A stretch of 64,000 nucleotides of DNA from Paenibacillus pinisoli (GTDB lineage: Bacteria > Bacillota > Bacilli > Paenibacillales > Paenibacillaceae): NCBI RefSeq assembly GCF_003605435.1, contig NZ_QXQB01000001.1, positions 1,364,001 to 1,428,000 of the forward strand, in the 5' to 3' direction. The first letter of the stretch is position 1. Every line of letters begins with the position of its first letter. Positions 52,360-61,009 of the stretch are shown here, piece after piece. Both the position numbers and the translations under genes were made by a program. The notes below the pieces were generated by a model. That model saw only the letters and a program-made list of their open reading frames with translations, was not told the origin of the DNA and ran no database searches.

Positions 52360-52374
52360 TTAGAATTATTCTAA
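52360..52374. promoter_or_regulatory. PerR-like box upstream of fur
   Basis: TTAGAATTATTCTAA is a perfect 7-1-7 palindrome and matches the PerR consensus TTATAATNATTATAA at 12 of 14 fixed positions. It differs from the Fur consensus in the outer GA/TC. It lies 75 bases before the fur start. Confidence 0.6.
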
Positions 52375-52482
52375 TCTAATGGTAGTCGATTTTGGGCAAG
52401 AATGCAATATCCGATTGTTCGTCTTTTCTTGTTTCGCTCTCCTATAATTCGAGTTTGTCGATGAAATCCCTTCTTTCTCCAG

Positions 52483-52519
52483 AAAAAAAAGAAGCTGCCG
52501 CCTGAATCGCGACATGCTT
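52483..52519 (-). terminator. Terminator of the sulfate transport operon
   Basis: GAAGC and GCTTC with inner GCCGC/GCGAC pairing (52491-52519), followed on the minus strand by eight T. Confidence 0.75.
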
Positions 52520-52536
52520 CCGCTTGGATAGACTCA

Positions 52537-53598
52537 TTATAGATCAGCAAGCACCTGGTACCAAACGCCCTTCTTGGAATACAGCAGCTGGCGAACCTCG
52601 CTCCATCCGCCCAAATATTCAATGTCGAACAGGCCTTCCGGCGTAGTGAAGCTCTCCTTCGATTCCTCGGCTACCGCTTCATTGCTCGGCCGGAATCCAT
52701 GCCTGACGAACAGGCGCTGCGCTTCCTCGCTATGCAGATAGCTGACGAACGCCTCCGCTACCTCCCGGGTGCCGTGGCGGTCCGCGTTGCGATCGACGAC
52801 TGCAGCAGGATTCTCAATGAGAATCGTATCCTTCGGTATGACGATATCATAGGAGACGCCTTTCTTAATGCGGGCAAGCAGCTCGTTCTCGTAGGTCACG
52901 ATGACATCGCCTACACCGTATTCGAAGGCAGCCATCGACGCCCTGCCGCTCTTGTCGAGCGATTCCACATTGCGATGGACCGCCTTCAGGAACGACTTGG
53001 CATACTCTGCCGACTTCTCGCCTGTCTCCGCTTCCGAGCGCTTGAGCCCCGCTCCGTAGATGGCGTTAATATCCCACTGCGCCCCGCCTGACGTTTTGGG
53101 ATTCGGATAGAGCACCTTCACTCCGTCGCGGGCAAGGTCCGACCAATCCTGAATGCCCAGCGGATTGCCGGAGCGCGTACCGAGCACGACGATGGAGCGG
53201 GTGATCATCCCGCCATTATCATTCTCGCGCCAATCATGCGTCAGAAGCCCCGCATCCGATATTTTATTCAGATCGCCTTCCATTGCAAGCACCGCCACAT
53301 CGGCTTCGAAGCCGCCTGCGATCGCCCTGGCCTGCGTGCCGGACGCCTCGTACGATTCCTGGAATGTGACGCGCTGGCCCGTCTTCTGCTCCCAATGCTT
53401 CTGGAATTCCGGCAGCAGCTCTGCGAAAGCGTCCTTCACAACCGAATAGGCGCCGATTACGAGCGTGACATCGCCTTCCGCAACCGGCTGGCCATCTGCC
53501 GGCGCATCTTTCTTTGCACAGCCAGCCGAGACGATTAACGTTGCGGCAGCCAGCAGAGCAAGGAGCAGGAACTTTACGGGAATCGGATTACGTATCAT
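52537..53598 (-). CDS. sbp: Sulfate/thiosulfate ABC transporter substrate-binding lipoprotein
   Basis: A 353-residue exported lipoprotein; the signal peptide ends in the lipobox VSAGC (Cys about 26). The mature part has LVIGAYSVVKDAFAELLPEFQKHW, ESYEASGTQARAIAGG and YPNPKTSGGAQWDINAIYGAGL, typical of Sbp/CysP sulfate-binding proteins. It is last in the cysT-cysW-cysA-sbp operon, an order that differs from the usual sbp-first arrangement. A 33-base gap separates it from cysA. Confidence 0.93.
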   Translation of the reverse strand: MIRNPIPVKFLLLALLAAATLIVSAGCAKKDAPADGQPVAEGDVTLVIGAYSVVKDAFAELLPEFQKHWEQKTGQRVTFQESYEASGTQARAIAGGFEADVAVLAMEGDLNKISDAGLLTHDWRENDNGGMITRSIVVLGTRSGNPLGIQDWSDLARDGVKVLYPNPKTSGGAQWDINAIYGAGLKRSEAETGEKSAEYAKSFLKAVHRNVESLDKSGRASMAAFEYGVGDVIVTYENELLARIKKGVSYDIVIPKDTILIENPAAVVDRNADRHGTREVAEAFVSYLHSEEAQRLFVRHGFRPSNEAVAEESKESFTTPEGLFDIEYLGGWSEVRQLLYSKKGVWYQVLADL

Positions 53599-53631
53599 AA
53601 GGGCAACACTCTTTCCGCAATTAGGCTAAGG

Positions 53632-54696
53632 TTAGATATGAATCGGCATCGGATCGACTTTGAGCGGATTCTCAAGCACCCAGCTCGTTTGATCGTTGAA
53701 CAGGTAGGCGCGGTGGACAAGCACATTCACTTCTTCGCCGGGATGCAGCACTTCCTTCTCCAGTGACCGGTAAGTAATCAGCTTCGTGTCGCCGACTGCT
53801 AGCTCTACCATCCATTCGCTGCCGCGGAAGTGAAGATGCTTCACGACAGCCGGCATCGAAGCGGAGGCCAGCTTAATCTCACCTGCTCTGCCGATCTCAA
53901 TATATTCGGGACGGATAAGCGCCTTTGTGCCCGCCACATTCGACGCATCCTCGAAGCCCCGAAGCTCAGACAGATTCTCGACAATCGACGATTCGCCGAT
54001 AAAGCTGGCGACAAACGGCGTCTCCGGGTTTTTATAAATATCCCATGGGCTGCCCTTCTGCTCCAAGCGGCCTTTGCTGATGATCATAATCTCGTCGGCG
54101 ACTTCAATCGCCTCATCCTGGTCATGCGTTACGAAGATCGAGGTGATGCCTAAGCGCTCGATCATCTCCTTCAGCCATGTCCGCAGCTCTGTGCGGATCT
54201 TGGCGTCGATCGCCGCAAACGGCTCGTCGAGCAGCAATAGCTGCGGCTCTGGAGCAAGCGCTCTCGCAAAGGCGACACGCTGACGCTGACCGCCGGAGAG
54301 CTGGTGGGGATAACGATGCTCGAAGCCCTTCAGTCCCGTAAGCTCCACCAGATACATGACCCGCTCGCGAATTTGCTCTTTGGTCTGCTTCTTTACTTTC
54401 AGTCCAAATGCAATGTTGTCATAAACCGACATATGCTTGAACAGCGCATAGTTCTGGAAGACAAATCCGATGCCCCGCTCCTGCGGCGGCAGATCATTGA
54501 CCCGCTGTCCGTGGAACACAATATCGCCGGAGGTCGGCGTCTCGAGACCGGCAAGCATGCGCAGGATCGATGTCTTGCCGCCGCCGCTCGGACCGAGCAG
54601 GCCGATCAGCTTGCCTTTCTCGATATCGAAGCTTACATCCTTGACCGCATGGAAATCGCCAAAGCTTTTGTTTAAGTTGCGAACCTCGATATGCAT
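53632..54696 (-). CDS. cysA: Sulfate/thiosulfate import ATP-binding protein
   Basis: A 354-residue ATPase: Walker A GLLGPSGGGKTSILR, signature LSGGQRQRVAFARAL, Walker B LLLLDEPFAAID, and VTHDQDEA. A C-terminal TOBE-type domain from about 240 (ALIRPEYIEIGRAG, VNVLVHRAYLFN) matches CysA. It begins 3 bases after cysW. Confidence 0.93.
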   Translation of the reverse strand: MHIEVRNLNKSFGDFHAVKDVSFDIEKGKLIGLLGPSGGGKTSILRMLAGLETPTSGDIVFHGQRVNDLPPQERGIGFVFQNYALFKHMSVYDNIAFGLKVKKQTKEQIRERVMYLVELTGLKGFEHRYPHQLSGGQRQRVAFARALAPEPQLLLLDEPFAAIDAKIRTELRTWLKEMIERLGITSIFVTHDQDEAIEVADEIMIISKGRLEQKGSPWDIYKNPETPFVASFIGESSIVENLSELRGFEDASNVAGTKALIRPEYIEIGRAGEIKLASASMPAVVKHLHFRGSEWMVELAVGDTKLITYRSLEKEVLHPGEEVNVLVHRAYLFNDQTSWVLENPLKVDPMPIHI

Positions 54697-54699
54697 CTC

Positions 54700-55503
54700 C
54701 TAATGCACTTCCTTTCGTTTTTTGGCCCATTCCATCAGAAGCAGCAGGCCTACGGAGAAAGCCGCAAGCACAAGCGCGATTCCGTTGGCGGCCACTACGT
54801 TGAAATTCTCGACGTCCTGATAGACAAGCGTCGTTGCGGTCTGCGTCTTGTTCATGATATTGCCCGAGACGACCAGCACCGCGCCGAATTCGCCGAGCGA
54901 CCTTGCCACCGTCAATACGACGCCGTAGATGACGCCCCAGCGAATGGACGGCCATGTTACTTTCCAGAACGTATACCACGAATAAGCGCCTAGCGTCGAC
55001 GCCGCTTCTTCCTGTTGGGCGCCGATCTCCTGAAGCACCGGCATAACCTCCCGCACCATAATCGGGAACGTCACGAATAAGGTCGCAAGAATCATGCCTG
55101 GCAGCGCATATACAATCTTTAAGCCGGCATCCTCGAATAAAGCGCCGATTACGGTCTGAGGACCCAGCAATAACACAATCATCAATCCGCCGATAACCGG
55201 CGATACCGCGAACGGCAAGTCAACAATGCTGTTAAGCAGCCGTTTCATCCTTGGGCCGATCCACTGGGCCCGCACCAGATACAGGGCAAGCATAATGCCA
55301 AAGCCGGTGTTGATAATCGTCACGACAACGACAATTATTCCGGTCATCATCAGCGCGTGCAGCGCCTCAGGACGCGTCAGGCCGTCAATCAGGCCTTGAA
55401 TGCCGTTCTCCCAAGCGCCCAGCACAATCTTCACGAGAGGCGCGATAAGCAGCAGGGCAAAAACAAGATACGTAAGCCAAATCCAGGTTCTTCTTATCGT
55501 CAT
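54700..55503 (-). CDS. cysW: Sulfate ABC transporter permease, CysW subunit
   Basis: A 267-residue permease with six helices and the EAA loop QEEAASTLGAYSWYTFWKVTWPSIRWG. LYLVRAQWIGPRMKRLLNSIVDLPFAVSPVIGGLM is typical of CysW. It overlaps cysT by ATGA and pairs with it to form the membrane channel. Confidence 0.92.
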   Translation of the reverse strand: MTIRRTWIWLTYLVFALLLIAPLVKIVLGAWENGIQGLIDGLTRPEALHALMMTGIIVVVVTIINTGFGIMLALYLVRAQWIGPRMKRLLNSIVDLPFAVSPVIGGLMIVLLLGPQTVIGALFEDAGLKIVYALPGMILATLFVTFPIMVREVMPVLQEIGAQQEEAASTLGAYSWYTFWKVTWPSIRWGVIYGVVLTVARSLGEFGAVLVVSGNIMNKTQTATTLVYQDVENFNVVAANGIALVLAAFSVGLLLLMEWAKKRKEVH

Positions 55504-56315
55504 GCGCCGGTCCTCCTAGCTTGCAGGACATTGACCAGCCATAGAATGAGGAATGACAGCGTCAGCAGCATAACCGACACGGCCGCAGCGCCTTGCGGAT
55601 TGTTGCTTTCGATTTCTCCAAATATATAGACCGAGGCCACAAGCGTCTTCCCCGGGATATTGCCGGCGACGAGCACGACTGCGCCGAACTCCGCCAGTCC
55701 CCTGGAGAATGCCAGCATGGCTCCGCTCAGAATGCCGGGCAGCATCGTGGGCAGAATGACGCTGAAGAACGTCTTCGCCTTGGATGCCCCAAGCGTATAG
55801 GAAGCTTCCTCCTCGGACTTGTCAAGCTCCTCCAGCAGCGGCTGGATCGCGCGAATAACGAAGGGGAATGTAACAAAAAGCATTGCAATGACGATAGCCG
55901 GTTCATGAAATACAATCTCGATGCCGACCGATGAAGCTAGCGAGCCTACTAGACTGTTAGGCCCGAGCAGCAGCAAGATCAGCAGCCCTCCTACAGCGGT
56001 TGGCAAAGCAAAAGGCAAATCGACCAGGCTGTTCAAGAAGCTTCTTCCAGGAAAACGGTAGCGAATGAGCACCCAGCCGATCATCGTGCCGAGAGCCATA
56101 TTGATCAAGGTCGCGATGACAGCCAGCTTCACCGTGAGAAGCACAGCCTTCCATGCAAGCGGATCGGAGACGCTCTCCCAGAACGGCATCCAGCCGAGCG
56201 AAAAGGATTGCGTATAAATGCCGAAGATGGGCAATACAATGAGACAGATAAAATAAAGAATAATGGCTGTTCGAAATCCGAAGCTCCATCCTCTTCCACG
56301 AAACATGGCATTCAC
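55500..56315 (-). CDS. cysT: Sulfate ABC transporter permease, CysT subunit
   Basis: A 271-residue permease with six helices, the EAA loop SEEEASYTLGASKAKTFFSVILPTMLPG, and YRFPGRSFLNSLVDLPFALPTAVGG typical of CysT (CysU). It is the first gene of the sulfate operon. GTG at 56315 has GGAGG ten bases before it; ATG at 56306 is the alternative. The promoter lies about 90 bases upstream. Confidence 0.92.
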   Translation of the reverse strand: MNAMFRGRGWSFGFRTAIILYFICLIVLPIFGIYTQSFSLGWMPFWESVSDPLAWKAVLLTVKLAVIATLINMALGTMIGWVLIRYRFPGRSFLNSLVDLPFALPTAVGGLLILLLLGPNSLVGSLASSVGIEIVFHEPAIVIAMLFVTFPFVIRAIQPLLEELDKSEEEASYTLGASKAKTFFSVILPTMLPGILSGAMLAFSRGLAEFGAVVLVAGNIPGKTLVASVYIFGEIESNNPQGAAAVSVMLLTLSFLILWLVNVLQARRTGA

Positions 56316-56375
56316 GATAACTTAACCTCCAAACCATCGGCTCGAGCCGCAGGTGTTAAACCGCCTAATTACACA

Positions 56376-56400
56376 ATTCCTATTAACTTACTAGGTATTA
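56376..56400. promoter_or_regulatory. Candidate operator at the sulfate operon promoter
   Basis: An imperfect inverted repeat built on CCTATTAACTTACTAGG (56379-56395) with AATT/TATT flanks lies just downstream of the -10. Its site at the transcription start fits a repressor such as an Rrf2-type (CymR) cysteine regulator, but the match to a known consensus was not verified. Confidence 0.35.
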
Positions 56401-56402
56401 AT

Positions 56403-56432
56403 AATGTAGCATTCACCCGAGAAGGAAGTCAA
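56403..56432 (-). promoter_or_regulatory. Promoter of the sulfate operon
   Basis: TTGACT (56432-56427) and TACATT (56408-56403) on the minus strand, spacer 18 bp. Confidence 0.6.
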
Positions 56433-56494
56433 TGGTTATTTAAGAAAAAATGATAAATTCGATAGCCTTTCTTTATACCAATATATGCAAAGCG

Positions 56495-56536
56495 AAAAAA
56501 GCCATGACCGCTGCGTTGATCGGCAGCGGCCATGGC
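56495..56536 (-). terminator. Terminator of the sugar transporter/oxidoreductase operon
   Basis: GCCATGaCCGCTGC and GCAGCGGcCATGGC arms, followed on the minus strand by TTTTTTCGC. Confidence 0.88.
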
Positions 56537-56552
56537 TTGCTTCTATTTTTTC

Positions 56553-57587
56553 TTACATATATTGCACGTTTACCGGCGTTCTTGTCTTAGCCGATTCCAT
56601 AATCGCCAGAATGACCATCGTTGTGTTAAAGGCATCTTCCATTGTCACGTAGAACGGCTCGCCTGTAATCAGATGGTCGACGAAGTGGCGGATGCTCTCA
56701 TAAGCGAAGCCTTTCGGCTTGCCGTGAATGAAGTGGCGCACCAGCATATCCGGCCGGTCGGCCTTCGTCTCCGTGAACCGCTCCATCATCTGGCTGTGCG
56801 TCGGATCGATGTTGAACATCCCTTTGGTGCCGGTAATGTTCAGCTTCATATCATTGACGTTCGGATTCGTATTCGGCGTAATCCAGCCATTCTCCATCGT
56901 GGCGATGCCGCCGCCGCGGAATTCCAGAATGGTCTGGTAGATATCGACGGTATCGACGCCTTCCTGCTTCAGCACGCCGTCTCTGGATACGGCGTATACC
57001 CGCTCCACTTCATCGTTGAACAGCCAGCGCAGCACATCTACGCTATGATAGCCGAGGAACCAGAGAATCGAGGACTTCGCTGCCCACGGGAGCAGATCGG
57101 TAGCGACCCATTTGATATCGTTCAGACGGTAGTAAGCGCTGTATGGCTCGCCAATCTCGCCGTCCATGATTGATTGCTTCGGAATGGCGAACAGCGGGCT
57201 CCACCGGCTGTGAAGGTCGACCATCATGCGCACGCCGCTCTTCTCTACCGCCTCGACAATCTCCAGCGCTTCCTCGCGCGTAGTCGTCAGAGGCTTCTCG
57301 ATAATGAAATGCTTGCCAGCATTGGCGCAATCGACGGCGATGCGGGTATGGGCGAAGTCCGGCGTCACAATCGCAACGGCGTCGATGTCGGCGCGCTGCA
57401 GCATCTCTGTATGATCGGTGAAGATGCCGGATTCCGGAATGTTGAACTTCGCCGCAAGCGCTGCAGCGCGCTCTCTGTTCATATCGCAGATTGCCGCTAC
57501 TTCAGCACCCGGATGATCATTATAAATGTAAGCATGCGTCTCTCCCCAAGTTCCTGCTCCAACAATACCCATTCTGACTTTTTTCAT
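56553..57587 (-). CDS. Gfo/Idh/MocA family oxidoreductase
   Basis: A 344-residue NAD(P)-dependent dehydrogenase. The Rossmann motif is VRMGIVGAGTWGETHAYIYNDHPG, the EKP cofactor motif is in HFIIEKPLTTTREEA, and the substrate domain starts VRMMVDLHSRWSPLF with GYHSVDVLRWLFND carrying the catalytic-type His. The family acts on inositols, sugars and sugar acids. It is last in the ABC sugar operon, so it probably oxidises the imported sugar or its derivative. ATG at 57587 or the in-frame ATG at 57596 may be the start. Confidence 0.9.
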   Translation of the reverse strand: MKKVRMGIVGAGTWGETHAYIYNDHPGAEVAAICDMNRERAAALAAKFNIPESGIFTDHTEMLQRADIDAVAIVTPDFAHTRIAVDCANAGKHFIIEKPLTTTREEALEIVEAVEKSGVRMMVDLHSRWSPLFAIPKQSIMDGEIGEPYSAYYRLNDIKWVATDLLPWAAKSSILWFLGYHSVDVLRWLFNDEVERVYAVSRDGVLKQEGVDTVDIYQTILEFRGGGIATMENGWITPNTNPNVNDMKLNITGTKGMFNIDPTHSQMMERFTETKADRPDMLVRHFIHGKPKGFAYESIRHFVDHLITGEPFYVTMEDAFNTTMVILAIMESAKTRTPVNVQYM

Positions 57588-57638
57588 CCTTGTCATCGCC
57601 TTTCATTATCTGTTGTGTCGCTAGTATAGGAGAAGCTA

Positions 57639-58463
57639 TTATTTCACGCCGCCAAAGGTCAGGCCGCGGATCATATATTTCTGCACAATCATCGCAAAGA
57701 GCAATACCGGCAGGATCGTCACAATGCCGATTGCGGACATCTCGCCCCATACGACACCGCTTACGGACAGGAACAAGGTTACCGTCGTCGGCAGCGTGCT
57801 TGCATCGGAGCTTGTCAGGAAGAGCGCGAATACGAACTCATTCCAGGAATTGATGATGCAGAAGATCGAGGTTGCGATCAGTCCCGGCGTTGCCAGCGGC
57901 AAGATAATGCGAATGAATACCTGGAATCGCGACGCCCCGTCGACAAATGCCGCTTCCTCCAGCGCTACCGGAATTTCCTCGAAGAAGCTGCGCATCATCC
58001 AGATTGTGAACGGAATGTTGAACAGCATGTAGCAGATGATCAGCACCAGATGCGTGTCCAGAATGCCGAGCAGGCTCGCCATGACGAAGATCGGAATGAC
58101 CGACGCCATCGGCGGCAGCATCCGCAGGCTCAGCACCCAGAATGCGCGGTTCTCCTTCTTCTTGAATTCGAATCTCGCAAATCCGTACGCGGCCATCCCG
58201 CCGATGAAGATCGAGATGAACGTCGTCAGCAGCACGACAATGGAGCTGTTTTTCAAATAATCAACCGCATGCCGGTTTTCAAAAATGTTCTTGTAGTTCT
58301 CGAATGTCGGCGAAAAAAACCATATGCTCGGATCGTACGTCTGCGTCCCTGTCTTCAGGCTGATAATCATCATCCAGATGAACGGGAAGATGCAGACAAC
58401 CGATACGATAAGGAGAAGTACGGCCGTCACCACCGTCAGCTTTTTATTTCCTAGCGGATTCAT
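57639..58463 (-). CDS. Carbohydrate ABC transporter permease (MalG type)
   Basis: A 274-residue permease with six helices and the EAA loop EEAAFVDGASRFQVFIRIILPLATPGL. It overlaps the MalF-type gene by ATGA and is the second membrane subunit of the sugar importer. The C-terminus KYMIRGLTFGGVK is the usual MalG-family end. Confidence 0.92.
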   Translation of the reverse strand: MNPLGNKKLTVVTAVLLLIVSVVCIFPFIWMMIISLKTGTQTYDPSIWFFSPTFENYKNIFENRHAVDYLKNSSIVVLLTTFISIFIGGMAAYGFARFEFKKKENRAFWVLSLRMLPPMASVIPIFVMASLLGILDTHLVLIICYMLFNIPFTIWMMRSFFEEIPVALEEAAFVDGASRFQVFIRIILPLATPGLIATSIFCIINSWNEFVFALFLTSSDASTLPTTVTLFLSVSGVVWGEMSAIGIVTILPVLLFAMIVQKYMIRGLTFGGVK

Positions 58464-59353
58464 CCTTTATTCTCCACTCCTTTCCGATAGAGCCTGATCA
58501 GAATCATGCTGATCACGGTCGTCAGGATAAGCAGCACGACCGATACGGCAGCCGAACGCCCGATCCAGCCCGTTCCCGCAAAGCCGAGCCTGTAGATATG
58601 GAGGCTCAGAAACTCTGTAGAGCTGCCCGGTCCGCCCTGCGTGAGCGAATACGGAATGTCGAACATCTTGAGCGAGTCGATCGCCCGGAATATAACCGCC
58701 AGCAAAATCATTGGCCACAGCAGCGGCAGCGTAATGTTGCGGAAGATCTGCAGCTTGTTCGCACCATCAATGGCAGCAGCCTCGTACGGATCGGTCGGCA
58801 GCGAGCGCATGCCCGCATAGATGATCAGCGCTACGAACGGCGTGTTCTGCCAGATGTCCACGAGCAGTGTCGACCAGAATGCATTTTCGCCGGAGAGCCA
58901 GACGACCTTGCCGCCAAAAAACTGAAGGAAGTAATTGAGCACGCCATATTCTGCGTTCATCATCAGCTTCCACACTTGACCGGTAATGCTCGGCGTCATA
59001 GCCACCGGTACGATCATGCAGGCGAAGACAAGAAATTTCAGCTTGAATTCCCGGTCCAGCAGCACCGCCAGCCAGAAGCCTAAGGCGAGCTGAGTGACCG
59101 TCGCCAGAAGCATAAAGCCGAGGCTGATGCCGACGGAATACCAGAATTCCGCATCCTTGCCGGAGAACAGCCGGATATAGTTTTCAAGACCGACGAAATC
59201 GAAGGTCGGATAGCCAAGCTCGTAATTCGTTACACTTAATCCATATAAGAATATCGTAGGTATGATCGTGAGCGCGCCGAGAATGATGATGGCGGGCATA
59301 ATGTAAATCAGATGAGGCCGTTTCTCAAAGTAAGAGCGAATCATGGATGCCAC
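58460..59353 (-). CDS. Carbohydrate ABC transporter permease (MalF type)
   Basis: A 297-residue permease with six helices and the EAA loop YEAAAIDGANKLQIFRNITLPLLWP. It follows the binding protein by 60 bases. CUT1-family transporters of this type use a shared ATPase encoded elsewhere; none is present here. Confidence 0.92.
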   Translation of the reverse strand: MASMIRSYFEKRPHLIYIMPAIIILGALTIIPTIFLYGLSVTNYELGYPTFDFVGLENYIRLFSGKDAEFWYSVGISLGFMLLATVTQLALGFWLAVLLDREFKLKFLVFACMIVPVAMTPSITGQVWKLMMNAEYGVLNYFLQFFGGKVVWLSGENAFWSTLLVDIWQNTPFVALIIYAGMRSLPTDPYEAAAIDGANKLQIFRNITLPLLWPMILLAVIFRAIDSLKMFDIPYSLTQGGPGSSTEFLSLHIYRLGFAGTGWIGRSAAVSVVLLILTTVISMILIRLYRKGVENKG

Positions 59354-59413
59354 CTTCCTTGCTGATGAACTGGCCGGACCGCCTCACCTAGCGCGGCCCG
59401 GCCGCCAGTTCCG

Positions 59414-60811
59414 TTATTGCGTTATATCTTCAAGCTCTGTCTGCGCTTTCGCTGCCGCATCTGGCACCGTCATCTCTCCGAACATCGCCGCGCTCACATA
59501 GTAGCCGACGCGGTCCAGAATCTGGCCCAGCTTCTCATGCGGCGGAATCCAGGAGATGCCCTTCTCTACCAGCACGTTCGCATCGTTGAGTGCGGCCAGC
59601 TGTACCGGATAGGACGGGTCAGCCGCTACCAGCTCCTGATTTTCGTAGATCGACGTTCTGACCGGCACGCCGCCACCGTCGACATAGGCTTTTGCATTTT
59701 CCTTGCTGTTCATATAGACGATGAATGCCCATGCCGCATCTTTGTTTTTCGATTGCGACGAGATCGACATATTCCAGCCTGCAAGCGCGCTTGCCTTTCC
59801 TTCCGGGCCTTCCGGCGTCGGCGCGAAGCCAACCTTGTCATACACTTGCGAGCTTGCCGGATCGAGAATCCGCTTCGCCAGCGCCGTTGCGTCCAGCCAC
59901 ATCGCCGTTTTGCCCGTCATGAAAGCCGACAACGCTTCTTCATGCGTGTAGGACACGACATCCTTCGGCGCATTCTTCAGCAGGTCTACGTAGAACTGGA
60001 ACGCTTCAACCGTCTTCGGATCGTTCATGGTCACTTCGCCGCTTTGCTGATTCAGGAAGCCGCCGCCGAAGTTGTACATGATCGTCATCAAGCCCGATGC
60101 CGCGTGAACGCCGCGCTGCGCTCTCATGGATACGCCATATAGGCCGTCTTCCTTGCCGTTGAAAAACTTCGCCAGCTCCAGGAATTCATCCATCGTAGCC
60201 GGCGGCTGCTTGCCGTACTTGTCGAACAAGTCCTTGCGGTAAGCGATGAACCGCGTCTCGCCAGCGGTCGGAATGCCGTAGACGCTGCCGTCGTACTTGC
60301 TGATGCCGTTGCGGTATGCCGGTACGATATCCTCGTAATCGAACCATGCCGGCGTCTTGTTCTCGTCGGACAGATAAGCGTCCAGCGGCTCGACAACCTT
60401 CTTGGCGCCGTATTCGCTCATCCAGAAGCCGTCGACCATCAGCACATCGTAGCTGCCTGTTTTGCCTGTGTAATCAAGCAGCTGCTTGTTCTTCAGGTAC
60501 GTCTCCTCCATCACTTCCCACTTCACTTTGATGCCTGTCAGCTTCTCGAAGTCGCTGGTCAGCTTCTGGAACGACTCCGTGGACGGATGGCTCGCAAATG
60601 CGAGATTCAGCGTATCTCCGCCGTACTGGCTCTTGATCGTCTCGCCCCAAGCCTCCAGCGTATCCGTCGCGCCGCTTGGCGCTCCTCCGTTCCCGCTGCC
60701 TTCATTGCCGTTCCCTTTGCCCGTTCCATTGCCCCCATTGCCTGCTCCGCATGCGGAGATCATCGCGACGATCATAACCAGCGCCACGATTTGTGTCCAT
60801 CTTTTCAACAT
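59414..60811 (-). CDS. Extracellular sugar-binding lipoprotein (CUT1 type)
   Basis: A 465-residue lipoprotein: signal peptide ending ISAC (Cys about 21), a Gly/Asn/Ser-rich linker of about 30 residues, then a solute-binding domain with LNLAFASHPSTESFQKLTSDFEKLTGIKVKWE and SGLMTIMYNFGGGFLNQQSGEVTM. It binds an unidentified oligosaccharide or sugar and delivers it to the two permeases. A possible promoter lies 90 bases upstream. Confidence 0.92.
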   Translation of the reverse strand: MLKRWTQIVALVMIVAMISACGAGNGGNGTGKGNGNEGSGNGGAPSGATDTLEAWGETIKSQYGGDTLNLAFASHPSTESFQKLTSDFEKLTGIKVKWEVMEETYLKNKQLLDYTGKTGSYDVLMVDGFWMSEYGAKKVVEPLDAYLSDENKTPAWFDYEDIVPAYRNGISKYDGSVYGIPTAGETRFIAYRKDLFDKYGKQPPATMDEFLELAKFFNGKEDGLYGVSMRAQRGVHAASGLMTIMYNFGGGFLNQQSGEVTMNDPKTVEAFQFYVDLLKNAPKDVVSYTHEEALSAFMTGKTAMWLDATALAKRILDPASSQVYDKVGFAPTPEGPEGKASALAGWNMSISSQSKNKDAAWAFIVYMNSKENAKAYVDGGGVPVRTSIYENQELVAADPSYPVQLAALNDANVLVEKGISWIPPHEKLGQILDRVGYYVSAAMFGEMTVPDAAAKAQTELEDITQ

Positions 60812-60896
60812 TACCTGACACTCCTCTGTCTTTGATTTGTGTAAGCTAACTTGACGCTCTCTACCGTATTTTTCTTTGTGCCCGGTAGGGATAGTT

Positions 60897-60925
60897 TAAA
60901 TAATAGACCGGTAAAGCGGTTTCAA
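60897..60925 (-). promoter_or_regulatory. Possible promoter of the sugar ABC operon, with cre-like sequence
   Basis: TTGAAA (60925-60920) and TATTTA (60902-60897) on the minus strand, spacer 17 bp. The -35 region TTGAAACCGCTTTACC resembles a CcpA cre half-site with several mismatches. Both calls are tentative. Confidence 0.35.
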
Positions 60926-60980
60926 CAATGTATTGGAACGTCCGCTCTTGTCTTCTGAAAACTAAACTACGCTTTTTAAA

Positions 60981-61007
60981 CAAAAAACAAACCTTCATGT
61001 GAAGGTT
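60981..61007 (-). terminator. Terminator of the YesM/YesN operon
   Basis: AACCTTC and GAAGGTT stem (60990-61007) followed on the minus strand by GTTTTTTGTTT. It separates the regulator operon from the ABC operon. Confidence 0.75.
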
Positions 61008-61009
61008 CG

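Noticed and set aside
60905-60925. Firm CcpA cre site at the sugar operon
   Set aside because: Several mismatches to the cre consensus; kept only as a tentative note with the promoter.
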